64,000 nt of DNA from C00003060 sp964440795 (lineage in GTDB: Bacteria; Desulfobacterota; Desulfobacteria; Desulfobacterales; C00003060). Where the stretch lies: the NCBI GenBank assembly GCA_964440795.1, contig CAYTTQ010000003.1, forward strand, positions 17,763-81,762, written 5' to 3'. The number at the start of each line of letters is the position of its first letter. Position 1 is the first letter of the stretch. Shown piece after piece: positions 20,357 to 29,577 of the stretch. The notes under the pieces were generated by a model. That model searched no databases and was not told the origin of the DNA. It was given only the letters and a program-made list of their open reading frames with translations. Both the position numbers and the translations under genes were made by a program.

Positions 20357-22051
20357 ATGACGGAAAAAGGCGGACCACCGACGGACTTTATTCGGGCCAT
20401 TATCGCCGAAGACCTGAAAGCAAACAAGAACCAAGGCCGAGTAATCACCCGATTCCCGCCGGAACCCAACGGATATCTCCACATGGGGCATGCCAAGTCC
20501 ATCTGCTTGAATTTCAGCCTGGCCAGAGAAAATGGGGGGGTCTGCCACCTTCGCTTCGACGATACGAATCCGATCAAGGAAGAACAAGAGTACATCGATT
20601 CCATCAAAGAGGACGTGCGGTGGTTGGGTTTTGATTGGGGCCGCCATCTTTACTACGCGTCGGACTACTTCGAGAGACTGCATACCTATGCAATCGCCTT
20701 GATCAAGGCCGGAATGGCCTATGTGGACAGTCTGAGTTCCGAAGAGATTCGGGCCTATCGCGGCACCCTCACCGAACCGGGCAAGGAAAGCCCTTATCGG
20801 GATCGTTCGGTGGAAGAAAATCTGAAGCTCTTCGATGCCATGCGGGCGGGCGAATTTCCCGAGGGTGCCCATGTCCTTCGGGCCAAAATCGATATGGCGT
20901 CTCCCAACCTAACCATGCGGGATCCCACTATGTATCGGATTCGCCATACCGCCCACCACCGAACCGGCGATGCATGGTGCATCTATCCCATGTATGACTT
21001 TGCTCACTGCTTGTCCGATTCGATAGAAGGAATTACGCACTCCGTGTGTACGTTGGAGTTTGAGGGGAATCGGCCGTTGTACGACTGGTTCCTCGATCAG
21101 CTTCAGGTCCACCATCCCCAGCAAATTGAATTCGCTCGATTGAACTTAAGCCATACGGTGTTGAGTAAGCGGAAACTGATCACCCTGGTCAAAGAGGGCC
21201 ATGTGACCGGCTGGGACGATCCGAGAATGCCGACCCTGTCCGGCGTTCGTCGCCGGGGATATACCCCCGAGACCATCCGGACCTTTTGCGACAAAATCGG
21301 GGTGGCCAAAAGAGACAGCATGGTGGATGTGGCCTTATTGGAGCACTGTCTGCGGGAAGACCTCAACAAACGGGTACCTCGGGTCATGACGGTTCTGCGG
21401 CCCCTCCGGGTGATCATCGACAATTATCCCGAGGGCGGGGAAGAATTACTGGAGGCGGAGAACAGCCCGGAAGACCCGGAAATGGGGACGCGGCAAATTC
21501 CCTTTTCCCGGGAGATCTACATTGAGCAAGAGGATTTTCTGGAAGATCCGCCCAAAAAGTTTTTTCGCCTGGCGCCGGGCCGAGAGGTTCGGTTGAAGCA
21601 CGCCTATTATATCACCTGTGTCGATGTGGTCAGGGATGAACAAAGCGGTGAGGTCACGGCACTGCACTGTACCTATGATCCGAAAACCCGGGGAGGTTGG
21701 TCCCAGGATGGTCGAAAGGTCAAGGGGACGCTGCACTGGGTATCCGTTCCCCACGCGGCCAAAGCGGAAGTGCGGCTTTATGACCACTTGTTTGTCAAAG
21801 AACATCCCGGCGATGCACCGGAAGGACGGGATTTTACCGCCAACCTGAACCCCCGGTCACTGATCACGTTGACGGAATGTCGGGTGGAGCCCGGTTTGGC
21901 CCGGTCCGAACCGGGATCTCGCTATCAGTTTTTGCGCCAAGGGTATTTCTGCGTGGATAAGGACTCGGTTCCCCACCGGCCGGTGTTTAATCGCACCGTT
22001 ACCCTGCGCGACACATGGGCGAAGATACAAAAGGCCCAGAAGAAAGGTTAG
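20357..22051 (+). CDS. glnS: Glutaminyl-tRNA synthetase
   Basis: Class I synthetase charging tRNA-Gln, 564 residues. The HIGH-type motif is PEPNGYLHMGHAKS near residue 33-46 and the KMSKS-type motif is VLSKRKL near 270. The C-terminal half is the usual beta-barrel anticodon-binding region. Having GlnRS suggests direct glutaminylation rather than sole dependence on the GatCAB pathway. GGGGGA lies upstream of the ATG. Convergent with the RNase Z-like gene. Confidence 0.97.
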   Translation: MTEKGGPPTDFIRAIIAEDLKANKNQGRVITRFPPEPNGYLHMGHAKSICLNFSLARENGGVCHLRFDDTNPIKEEQEYIDSIKEDVRWLGFDWGRHLYYASDYFERLHTYAIALIKAGMAYVDSLSSEEIRAYRGTLTEPGKESPYRDRSVEENLKLFDAMRAGEFPEGAHVLRAKIDMASPNLTMRDPTMYRIRHTAHHRTGDAWCIYPMYDFAHCLSDSIEGITHSVCTLEFEGNRPLYDWFLDQLQVHHPQQIEFARLNLSHTVLSKRKLITLVKEGHVTGWDDPRMPTLSGVRRRGYTPETIRTFCDKIGVAKRDSMVDVALLEHCLREDLNKRVPRVMTVLRPLRVIIDNYPEGGEELLEAENSPEDPEMGTRQIPFSREIYIEQEDFLEDPPKKFFRLAPGREVRLKHAYYITCVDVVRDEQSGEVTALHCTYDPKTRGGWSQDGRKVKGTLHWVSVPHAAKAEVRLYDHLFVKEHPGDAPEGRDFTANLNPRSLITLTECRVEPGLARSEPGSRYQFLRQGYFCVDKDSVPHRPVFNRTVTLRDTWAKIQKAQKKG

Positions 22052-22097
22052 GGCGTGTCACCGATCGGTGTATGACCCGGCGGAAATACGCCTGTCT

Positions 22098-22895
22098 TCA
22101 TGTTTCCATTTCTTTCGGGCGACGTCCAACGTCCATTTCCAGTAGGTCCTGGGCGAGAACCAGCGGGCCTGCATAGGTCTTGCGGCACTGGGCGGCCACA
22201 TCGACGGCGTCGCACTCGGGATAGAAGTGAGTCAAGACCAGTTTTCCCACGTCGGCCGCCGTGGCGATTTCACCTGCCAAGGAGGGGGTGAGGTGCCCGG
22301 GAACCTTTTGGTCGTCAGGCAGGGCCGATTCACAAATCAGCAGGTCGGTATCTTTGGCCAAGCGGATGAGATTGTCGCACATGTCCGTATCTCCCGAATA
22401 GACCATCGAGGTGCCGTCCGCTGCGGTGAGCCGATAAGCCAGACTTTCTTCCGTGTGATTCATGGGAAGACTGTCTATCTCAAATTCCGGGAATTCCAAG
22501 TGATCGGGGCCGCTGTTGTCGAGTTCCACGATATTCAATAGTTCCTGGGCCACTTCGATCCATTGGCCGTATGCCGACCGTAGATTGTCATAGAAGCTGC
22601 CGAATCCCTCGGCGGCCATTACGGAAAGCGGGATACGACGACGGCTTTGCGGGTACTTTGTGGCAAACAGCAAAGAGACGAATTCGCCCGTGTGATCGGG
22701 ATGAAGGTGGCTGTAAAACAGATGGGATATCATGTCTATGGTCACGCCGGCCTCCAGGAGGCGTCGCATGGTGCCGGCCCCGGAGTCGAACAATACCCGG
22801 GCAGTGTCTACCTTGGTGAGTACGGCGCAACTGCTCCGCTTCAAAGAGGGGACGCACGTTCCGGATCCCAAGATGGTTACCTTTATCCTACCCAT
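22098..22895 (-). CDS. RNase Z-like metallo-beta-lactamase-fold protein
   Basis: A 265-residue protein with the RNase Z/arylsulfatase-type start L-G-S-G-T-C-V-P, the HxHxDH motif S-H-L-H-P-D-H-T (about residues 62-69), Y-S-G-D-T-D in the middle and L-T-H-F-Y-P near the end. It lacks an obvious tRNA-exosite arm, so it may be another hydrolase of the ElaC/AtsA group rather than the tRNA 3' processing enzyme. It follows a DUF3786 gene with 13 bases between them, so the two form a unit. Confidence 0.82.
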   Translation of the reverse strand: MGRIKVTILGSGTCVPSLKRSSCAVLTKVDTARVLFDSGAGTMRRLLEAGVTIDMISHLFYSHLHPDHTGEFVSLLFATKYPQSRRRIPLSVMAAEGFGSFYDNLRSAYGQWIEVAQELLNIVELDNSGPDHLEFPEFEIDSLPMNHTEESLAYRLTAADGTSMVYSGDTDMCDNLIRLAKDTDLLICESALPDDQKVPGHLTPSLAGEIATAADVGKLVLTHFYPECDAVDVAAQCRKTYAGPLVLAQDLLEMDVGRRPKEMET

Positions 22896-22908
22896 ACCTT
22901 AACCCCAT

Positions 22909-23559
22909 TCAAGCCGGTCCAAGCGATTGGCGGTATTTACCGGCGATTTTCAGGACGCGATAGACGGTTGCCCCGGCGATGTAGGCGATGTCTTCCGTGC
23001 CCAGATAAGACGAAATGGAAGCATCGAAATAGACATTGCCTTCCGCCGGGAATTCAGTGTCTCCTTCCCATAAGCAAAGAACCACCGGTACCCTGGGCAG
23101 AGAAGGCACGCGGAGCGCCACATCCCCCGGCGCCGTTTCCATTCGGCCCAATTGGCGGGCCACGTGTGAGAGGGCCTCGGGCCTTTCAGCCAAAGTCTTT
23201 ACAAGCGGAGAGATCGCCCGTTTCACGAAGGACGGGTAGTAGAATGTACCCGAGGGAACTTCTCGGAAGCTGATCCACCGGGTTTCCATGGGAGCGCCCG
23301 TTGCCTCGGTCAGATAGTGAAGGAGGAGGACCTGATCGGGAAGGGACAATGGCGTATCCGCTGGTTCGAAGGCGATATTGTCTTTTGTTACCTGCAGCCG
23401 GTATGTCCGTCCCAAATAAGAGATCGGCACCCGCTGTTCGGTCGCCGAAATCTGGTGCAGGTCAACCCCGGCGTTGTGACAACACCGCTTGATGTCCCGT
23501 TCTTTCAAGGTTTCCACGGCGAGCCTGCGAGCTTCCCTATAATCGTCGGGTGTGGGCAT
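22909..23559 (-). CDS. DUF3786 family protein
   Basis: A 216-residue soluble protein matching the DUF3786 pattern found in anaerobes such as Desulfobacterota and Clostridia, with the typical D-Q-V-L-L-L-H-Y-L segment and the P-(V/I)-V-L-C-L-W-E-G-D-(x)-E-F-P-A region. Two adjacent cysteines (C-C-H-N) sit near residue 26. The biochemical role is unknown. It is the upstream gene of a pair with the RNase Z-like protein. Confidence 0.8.
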   Translation of the reverse strand: MPTPDDYREARRLAVETLKERDIKRCCHNAGVDLHQISATEQRVPISYLGRTYRLQVTKDNIAFEPADTPLSLPDQVLLLHYLTEATGAPMETRWISFREVPSGTFYYPSFVKRAISPLVKTLAERPEALSHVARQLGRMETAPGDVALRVPSLPRVPVVLCLWEGDTEFPAEGNVYFDASISSYLGTEDIAYIAGATVYRVLKIAGKYRQSLGPA

Positions 23560-23677
23560 ATCCCTATAGCGGTTTCTTCTTGGTGTCCGATCGGATATTC
23601 GAATTGAGTTTCATCCATTCTTGCGTTAAATTGGAGATTCGTCAAGCGTGGAAATGATTTTTGAAGGAAGGAAGCCG

Positions 23678-24454
23678 ATGGTAAATACAAAATGGATATA
23701 TGTGGTGTTGGCAATCCTGTTTTTGGCGAGTTTTATGGGGGGAGACCGAACCGTAGCGGGTCAAGCGGGGGACGAGGAGGTCGTGGTGGCGGATTTTTCC
23801 GGAATCGAATCCGGTTCCTTTCCTTCCGGGTGGAAAGCGGTATGGGCTCGGGACGCCTCGGCTGAAGACATTTATAGCGTGGTAAAAGAGGATGACAACG
23901 CTTACCTCAAAGCCGTTGCCGACAAGAGTGATATTCTTGTTGCCAAGGAGTTTACCTACGACCTGCAGGTATATCCCTTCCTGAAATGGTCTTGGCGGGC
24001 AGAGGTCCTTCCCGAGGGAGCGGATGAGCGGGAGAAAGACACAGGAGACAGTGGAGCCGGTGTCTACGTCGTCTTTCCGGGCCTGTTCAGGCCGGAAAAT
24101 ATCAAATACGTTTGGAGTTCGTGTTTGCCGGTGGGAACAACCCTCGAGAGCCCCTATAACAGCAAGACCAAGATCGTGGTACTTAGAAATCGTTCTACGT
24201 CGCTGGGCAAATGGGTGTCGGAAGAGGTCAACGTATACGAAGATTACAAACGGCTTTTTGATGGAGAACCCGGAGAGGTGCAGGCCATTGCCATTATGTC
24301 CGATTCGAACGATACCGAATCCAAGGCCGTGGCTCACTATGATGACATCCGCATCAGCAAATCCGGTTCGGAAGAAAAGGCGGAGGAAAGACCATCTGGG
24401 GAAGACTCTGTAGACGAACCTCAGCCCGCCGGAATGCCCGGTGCTTCCAAATGA
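23678..24454 (+). CDS. DUF3047 family exported protein
   Basis: A 258-residue protein with a signal peptide (V-V-L-A-I-L-F-L-A-S-F) and a DUF3047 domain from about residue 35 to 225 (V-V-A-D-F-S-G, Y-P-F-L-K-W-S-W-R, K-Y-V-W-S-S, R-N-R-S-T-S-L-G-K-W). A charged, disordered tail follows. The ATG at 23678 has AGGAAGG upstream; an ATG ten codons earlier is less likely. The family is periplasmic and of unknown function, with a beta-sandwich fold like carbohydrate-binding modules. Yip1 and HTH genes follow on the same strand. Confidence 0.82.
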   Translation: MVNTKWIYVVLAILFLASFMGGDRTVAGQAGDEEVVVADFSGIESGSFPSGWKAVWARDASAEDIYSVVKEDDNAYLKAVADKSDILVAKEFTYDLQVYPFLKWSWRAEVLPEGADEREKDTGDSGAGVYVVFPGLFRPENIKYVWSSCLPVGTTLESPYNSKTKIVVLRNRSTSLGKWVSEEVNVYEDYKRLFDGEPGEVQAIAIMSDSNDTESKAVAHYDDIRISKSGSEEKAEERPSGEDSVDEPQPAGMPGASK

Positions 24455-24503
24455 CCGTTGGCCGTGTCTGTGGAATCCCTGAGGCTGGACAAGAGAGGCG
24501 CAG

Positions 24504-25040
24504 ATGATACAAGACGACGGGTCGACTCCTGGACCGGGAGGCTTGCATTATTACGCGAGGTTGGCGATTGAAACGGTGAGGTTGAACCGATCGGCCATGG
24601 CGGTCGCTTCGGGAGACCGAGGGGCGCTGGTGTTCGGACTGGCGGCTACCGCCGTGGGCAATGGTTTCAGCGTCCTTTTTTACTCAGGGTGGCAGGGAAT
24701 CGCCTTGTTTGCGTGCTTTTCGGTGGCCACAGTCGTTTTCTTTTCTGCCTTCGTTCATCTTTTTGCCGGATACACGAAAGGGAAAGCCGAGTTCATGGGT
24801 ATCATGCGCATCGTCGCGCTGAGCGGGATTATTGATTGGTTGGCCGTCATTCCCTTTGCCGCCTTACTCGTCACTTTGTGGAGCGTCGTCATCGCCGTGG
24901 TCGGGGTTCAGGAGGTCTACGGGCTCAGTAGGGGCCGCGCCGTCTTGTGCGTGATGATATCCGCATGTGCCCTATGGATTATCACCGTGGCATTGTTTTC
25001 CGGCCCATTGGCTCAGTGGTACGAAATTCCGGGAGGATAG
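24504..25040 (+). CDS. Yip1-domain membrane protein
   Basis: A 178-residue inner-membrane protein with five predicted helices from about residue 38 to the end. The Y-T-K-G-K-A-E-F-(x5)-R-I-V-A-L-S segment and following helices match the Yip1 family. The ATG has GAGAGG upstream. Bacterial Yip1 proteins have no settled role. It lies between the DUF3047 gene and a small HTH protein, with only six bases to the latter, which suggests co-transcription. Confidence 0.75.
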   Translation: MIQDDGSTPGPGGLHYYARLAIETVRLNRSAMAVASGDRGALVFGLAATAVGNGFSVLFYSGWQGIALFACFSVATVVFFSAFVHLFAGYTKGKAEFMGIMRIVALSGIIDWLAVIPFAALLVTLWSVVIAVVGVQEVYGLSRGRAVLCVMISACALWIITVALFSGPLAQWYEIPGG

Positions 25041-25046
25041 ACCGGG

Positions 25047-25334
25047 GTGACAACAATTCGAAAACAGATGATGCACTTGCTTTCCGAAAACCGGTATCGT
25101 GCCAAGGAAATTTCTCAAGCGCTCGGCATTCCTGAAAAAGAGGTATCGGATCACCTACGTCACATTGCCCTCACCGTCGGTCGTCTCGGGCGGAAGCTTT
25201 CGATTGAGCCCGCCATGTGCCTGTCTTGTGAATATCTGTTTAGGGACCGAAAGCGACTTAGCAAGCCCGGGAAGTGCCCGAGGTGCAAAGGGCAACACAT
25301 TAGAGAACCGCGATATCATATCTGTGAACGGTGA
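25047..25334 (+). CDS. Small HTH plus zinc-ribbon DNA-binding protein
   Basis: A 95-residue protein starting at GTG, six bases after the Yip1 gene. Residues about 5-45 form a winged-helix/ArsR-like HTH (E-I-S-Q-A-L-G-I-P-E-K-E-V-S-D-H-L); residues about 58-80 carry two CxxC pairs (CLSC and CPRC) forming a zinc ribbon. This architecture is that of small archaeal- and deltaproteobacterial-type predicted transcription regulators. The target is unknown; control of the neighbouring membrane-protein genes is a guess. Confidence 0.8.
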   Translation: MTTIRKQMMHLLSENRYRAKEISQALGIPEKEVSDHLRHIALTVGRLGRKLSIEPAMCLSCEYLFRDRKRLSKPGKCPRCKGQHIREPRYHICER

Positions 25335-25392
25335 ATCACCGATGAACCCGTCTTTGCTTCTTCCCTCCGCCCGTGTTACATAGAAACGCCAA

Positions 25393-26754
25393 GTGAAACA
25401 GCAGACTGCAAAATCGCCTTTCCGGCAGTGGCTGGACGCCTGTCGGGTCTACACGGACCGACGGGTTCTATCCCTCCTTTTTTTCGGATTCTCCAGCGGC
25501 TTGCCCCTGGCACTGACCTTCGGCACCCTCAGTTTGTGGTTGGCGGAAGTCGGCGTGTCCAAGACCACCATCGGTTTATTTGCCCTTATGGGCGTTCCTT
25601 ATACATTTAAGTTCCTATGGGCTCCGGTAATCGACCGGACATCCCTGCCCTATCTGGGCCCCCGGCTGGGGCGTAGGAGAAGTTGGGCCATCGTGACCCA
25701 ACTGGCCCTAATGATAACGATCACCGGCTTGGGGGCTACGGACCCGGTGGCACAGCCGAGTTTGACGGCCCTGCTGGCGCTTCTCGTGGCCTTTTGTTCC
25801 GCCACTCAGGACATCGTTATCGATGCCTATCGCGTTGAGATTTTAGAAGTCGAACAATATGGCGCCGGTGCCGCCACCATCGTTTTGGGATACCGTCTTG
25901 GCATGTTGGTTTCAGGGGCCGGGGCTCTCTATGTCGCCACATATGTCAGCTGGTTCGCCACGTACGGCTTGATGGCCCTCTTCATGTGTGTGGGCGTGGT
26001 TACCGTTCTGATAAACCCCGAACCGAAAGTGCGACGCAGTCAAGAATCGGTGGAACAAGAAAAGCGCATCGCCAGATACCTCGAAAAAAAGCCGCATCTT
26101 CAGGGAAGAGGCGGGCGAGTCCTTGCCTGGGTGTACGGCGCGGTAATCGGTCCCTTCGCCGAGTTCATGGGCAGGCGGGGATGGATGTTGGTTCTGCTTT
26201 TCATTCTCTTGTATAAGTTCGGAGATGCCCTGGCGGGGGTTATGGGAAACCCGTTTTACGTGGAACTCGGGTTTACCAAGATCCAAATCGCCAATATCAG
26301 TAAGGCCTTTGGTCTTGCGGCCACCATTTTCGGGGGCATACTGGGTGGGGTCCTGGTCAGCCGAATCGGTATCATTAAGAGTTTGATCGTGTGCGGAATT
26401 CTCCAGATGGTGTCCAATCTGATGTTTGCGGTTCTGGCGGTAACGGGAAACGATCTGGCCATGCTTGCTGTTACCATTGCTGTGGAAAACCTGAGTGGGG
26501 GGATGGGCACCGCGGCGTTTGTGGCCTATCTGAGTAGTTTGTGTAACATTGCCTACACGGCAACCCAGTATGCGTTGCTTTCTTCATTTATGGCGTTTGG
26601 AAGAACCCTGCTCTCGTCGTCGGGTGGGTGGCTGGCCGACCATATGGACTGGGTGAGCTTTTTTGTTCTTACCACCGGCGCGGCCCTTCCCGGATTGCTT
26701 CTGCTGTTGTGGATTACCAAGCGGTTTCCCCGTGTCTCTCCAAAACAGACCTGA
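25393..26754 (+). CDS. AmpG-like MFS permease (muropeptide transporter family)
   Basis: A 453-residue membrane protein with about 12 helices. The N-terminal region (F-S-S-G-L-P-L-A-L-T-F and P-Y-T-F-K-F-L-W-A-P-V-I-D-R) and D-I-V-I-D-A-Y-R-V-E are signatures of the AmpG family, which imports GlcNAc-anhydroMurNAc peptides from the periplasm for cell-wall recycling. The start is GTG at 25393 with no clear Shine-Dalgarno. No ampD or nagZ gene is close. Substrate assignment rests on the family only. Confidence 0.87.
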   Translation: MKQQTAKSPFRQWLDACRVYTDRRVLSLLFFGFSSGLPLALTFGTLSLWLAEVGVSKTTIGLFALMGVPYTFKFLWAPVIDRTSLPYLGPRLGRRRSWAIVTQLALMITITGLGATDPVAQPSLTALLALLVAFCSATQDIVIDAYRVEILEVEQYGAGAATIVLGYRLGMLVSGAGALYVATYVSWFATYGLMALFMCVGVVTVLINPEPKVRRSQESVEQEKRIARYLEKKPHLQGRGGRVLAWVYGAVIGPFAEFMGRRGWMLVLLFILLYKFGDALAGVMGNPFYVELGFTKIQIANISKAFGLAATIFGGILGGVLVSRIGIIKSLIVCGILQMVSNLMFAVLAVTGNDLAMLAVTIAVENLSGGMGTAAFVAYLSSLCNIAYTATQYALLSSFMAFGRTLLSSSGGWLADHMDWVSFFVLTTGAALPGLLLLLWITKRFPRVSPKQT

Positions 26755-26773
26755 CGGCCGCTCATTTTGGTTC

Positions 26774-26813
26774 CCGGTCTTTATTGCAAAAGTGGTAGTC
26801 TTTTGTCGACCGG
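26774..26813. other. Two-tier hairpin downstream of the AmpG-like gene
   Basis: CCGGTC (26774-26779) pairs with GACCGG (26808-26813), and inside it CAAAAG pairs with CTTTTG. No T run follows, so it is not a standard intrinsic terminator; it may protect the 3' end of the upstream transcript. The remaining gap to 27047 shows no clear gene. Confidence 0.35.
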
Positions 26814-27047
26814 CCCCTTATTCTGGTCCAGTCCATGGGTCCACCTATCACGGGACACCATCCGGGGTCAACAAATTGACACCTTTGTTTGGCGGGCAGC
26901 AAACCAACCCCCCGCCTGCACGGGATATTACCGAAAACTGCCCGATAATGTGAGGAAATTCCATGTGCAAGCCCGATCAGTCCGGACGGCACAGTTCATG
27001 CTACAAAGGCGATAGTACCGTGTCAAAAGGAAATAGGAGATCCAGGG

Positions 27048-28409
27048 ATGAAGGAGAATGTAGGGAGTGTGTTAGAACAAGGCGGCCTCCAAGCGTCGGG
27101 CTTGAGGCAAGGCCTTGTGGAAGAACCTGCGACCATTCCTACCTTTTCGGCCACCGGAGATACGGATCGAAAAGACGCCCAGGCAACGGCTCGGCGACTG
27201 AATATCCCGTACGTAGATCCATTGAGCGCCAATATCGAACCCGGGGCCCTTGCCCTTTTGGATCCCGACGTGGCCAAACGGCGGGAGGTGTTGCCCATTC
27301 GAGTGGTGGATAATGTTCTCTTGGTCGCTATGGCCGTGCCGGAAGAACGGATCGCCGTCAAGAGTCTGGAACTTCTTACCGGGTGTAAAGTTCGACCTGC
27401 CGCAGCGCCGAAAAGTGCGATTGTGGAAGCCTTGCAGGAGGCCTACAAAAAACCGGATCCGGACAAGACCGCTCCCTCCGCCAAAAAATCAAAGACCGTG
27501 GGAAAAACCGACTCTCAAGCAGAGACCGGCGCGTTTTCCATTTCCGTGATTTCCAACAAGGGGGGGGTCGGAAAGACGCACTTTTCTATTAATATGGCCT
27601 GTGCCCTTGCTGACGCCGGGGCCAAGGTGTTGCTTATCGACGCGGATCTGGGAAGTGCTGATATCTCCAACAAACTGGGGATATTCCCCGAGCATCATCT
27701 GATGGACTTTTTGGAAAAAGACAAGGAAATGCAAGACCTGGTCTTCCCCAGTGAATTTGGTTTCGACCTGATTTGCGGCACCTATGGAGAGTTTAAACTC
27801 GCCAACTTGTACTATGCGCAAAAGGTAAAGTTCATTAAACATTTTCAGAAAATAGCCGAACATTATGATTTTGCTGTTTTCGACCTTGGTGCCGGAATCG
27901 CCCGAACAGTGCTCGATTTCGCTCTCGGTGCGGACGCAACGGTGATTGTGACGACCCCTCAAGACCTGATCAGCGGTTATGCCTGCGCCAAGGCCGGGTT
28001 CTGCCGTTACAAAGAGCTGGAAGAGAAGCTGGAAGGCAAACTGGACGGGTATGGTCCCACCTTCACATTTTCCCCCCTGATGGTAATCAACCAAACGAAG
28101 GACCTGGAGCAGGGGGTGAAGCTTTATGATTCGATTTGCAAAACCGCCGATAAGAATATCAATGCCAGCGAAGGACGATTTCTTATCAAACCGGAATATC
28201 TCGGTGCCATTCCGTACGATAAAGAAACCCTTCGCAAAGTGGAACAAACAAGAAAACCGGTGTTCCGCAATTTCCCTTATGTCAAGGTTTCACAGTGTAT
28301 CCGCCACATGTCAAAACGCTTCTGCGATGCCGACGCGCCCTATGATCCGCGGGTTAAATATCGACACACCTTCCGACGTTTTCGAGCCATTTTGACTCAA
28401 AAGATGTGA
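27048..28409 (+). CDS. MshEN-type domain fused to a MinD/FlhG-like ATPase
   Basis: A 453-residue fusion. Residues about 45-145 match the second half of the T2SSE_N/MshEN domain of type II secretion and type IV pilus ATPases (A-R-R-L-N-I-P-Y-V-D-P-L and L-P-I-R-V-V-D-N-V-L-L-V-A-M). After a charged linker comes a MinD/ParA ATPase with the deviant Walker A S-N-K-G-G-V-G-K-T near 172-180, D-A-D-L-G-S and F-D-L-G-A-G. The ATPase half shares L-I-C-G, L-A-N-L-(x2)-A-Q-K-V-K and D-L-G-A-G with the MinD-like protein at 33811. It may be a polar positioning ATPase with a nucleotide-sensing domain. AGGAG lies upstream of the ATG. Confidence 0.88.
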   Translation: MKENVGSVLEQGGLQASGLRQGLVEEPATIPTFSATGDTDRKDAQATARRLNIPYVDPLSANIEPGALALLDPDVAKRREVLPIRVVDNVLLVAMAVPEERIAVKSLELLTGCKVRPAAAPKSAIVEALQEAYKKPDPDKTAPSAKKSKTVGKTDSQAETGAFSISVISNKGGVGKTHFSINMACALADAGAKVLLIDADLGSADISNKLGIFPEHHLMDFLEKDKEMQDLVFPSEFGFDLICGTYGEFKLANLYYAQKVKFIKHFQKIAEHYDFAVFDLGAGIARTVLDFALGADATVIVTTPQDLISGYACAKAGFCRYKELEEKLEGKLDGYGPTFTFSPLMVINQTKDLEQGVKLYDSICKTADKNINASEGRFLIKPEYLGAIPYDKETLRKVEQTRKPVFRNFPYVKVSQCIRHMSKRFCDADAPYDPRVKYRHTFRRFRAILTQKM

Positions 28410-28455
28410 CCTGCTTTTCCCCCGCCCACCGGTAGGAGATCTGTTTGTCGGCGGC

Positions 28456-29394
28456 CTATTTGGCTTCCGCCGCTTCGGCGAATCGGGTGTCGACCAATTT
28501 TTCCAGGTCGATCTTGCCCTTTAATAGCCCCATTTCGTCCAACATGTAATCCTGAATGGCCGCAAGATCTTCTATAACGGGAAAGAGTCGGTTCGTGGTT
28601 ATTCGGTCCGGCGGATCGGTTAATACCTTTTCCACCAGGGGTTGTTCCTGGCTCAAGAACGGAGCACCAACCACAGACGCGGCGGATGGCTTCGCCGACG
28701 CCGCGATTCCCGATTTCACCAAACTGTGGGTGAATTCCTGAACTGCATCCGGGTGTTTGTCTATGATATCGTCGCTCATGACTACGACGCAACAGGGATG
28801 ATCGGCCCACAAATCCTTAGACAAGCAATAGGCTTCGCAATACCCTTCCGTGATGGCTTGGGTGGCAAAGGGCTCGGCAACCATGAAGCCGGCAATCTCT
28901 CCGTCTTCGTCTTCCTTGAGGACATCGGGCATCATCGCGGGAGCCATTTCTTCCAAGAACACCTCCACCCCGTCTTGGCCGCTTTTACCGGATTTGAGTC
29001 CTTTTTCCGCCAGTAGTCGGTGAAAGAGCATATTGTGCACTGAGAGTTGATACGGAATGAGTACGAACTTGCCAGAGAAGTCTTCGGCCTGAGTGATGTC
29101 GGCGTTTTTACTTTTGACCAGGACGCTACCGGCGCGATGAGCAAGCAGAATCAGTTTCAATCCCACTCCGGAGTAAAAAAGGTCCATGGCCGTGGGTGCG
29201 AGAACGAAGGCGCCATCCAGGCTTCCGTCGGCAAGGCCGTCGGCTATTTCCATCCAACCTGTTTTGACGACCGGTTCCAGGGTGCAGTGGTGAAAAGTTT
29301 CTTTACCCCGTTTTACCTTGAGGTCCGTAATCCCCAAAATGAGATGGTCGGTAATCTGGAGATGTCCTATTTTGAGCACGGGTTTTTCAGCCAT
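28456..29394 (-). CDS. SsuA/NMT1-like substrate-binding protein without signal peptide
   Basis: A 312-residue protein of the NrtA/SsuA/THI5 (NMT1-like) periplasmic-binding fold: L-K-I-G-H-L at the start, G-S-L-D-G-A-F-V-L-A-P-T-A and A-G-F-M-V-A-E-P-F-A in the middle. The ATG at 29394 is set by GGAGG upstream, and the protein begins M-A-E-K-P with no hydrophobic export segment, unlike transport-type members. It lies 183 bases after sdhB on the same strand, with no ABC permease or ATPase nearby. It could be a cytoplasmic ligand-binding or enzyme-like member; the ligand is unknown. Confidence 0.78.
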   Translation of the reverse strand: MAEKPVLKIGHLQITDHLILGITDLKVKRGKETFHHCTLEPVVKTGWMEIADGLADGSLDGAFVLAPTAMDLFYSGVGLKLILLAHRAGSVLVKSKNADITQAEDFSGKFVLIPYQLSVHNMLFHRLLAEKGLKSGKSGQDGVEVFLEEMAPAMMPDVLKEDEDGEIAGFMVAEPFATQAITEGYCEAYCLSKDLWADHPCCVVVMSDDIIDKHPDAVQEFTHSLVKSGIAASAKPSAASVVGAPFLSQEQPLVEKVLTDPPDRITTNRLFPVIEDLAAIQDYMLDEMGLLKGKIDLEKLVDTRFAEAAEAK

Positions 29395-29577
29395 GGTGGC
29401 CTCCTGGAATGGTGTCGGCCCCGTTTTCGAACGGGCCAATCAGATGAGGCCGACTTTTCGCATTCGAAACTTATTAGGCAAGAGTTATGCCAAGCTGAAA
29501 GCGCTTCTCTTGAGGATGGCTACGTTCCTATTTTCGGCGTAATTAAATGGGGATTCAACGGCGGGGAGAAGGAGCGG

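Noticed and set aside
26950..27047. c-di-GMP riboswitch before the MshEN-MinD gene
   Set aside because: A hairpin-like GGCAC...GTGTC stretch is present, but the conserved GGACGCAAAGCC-type core of the GEMM motif is missing.
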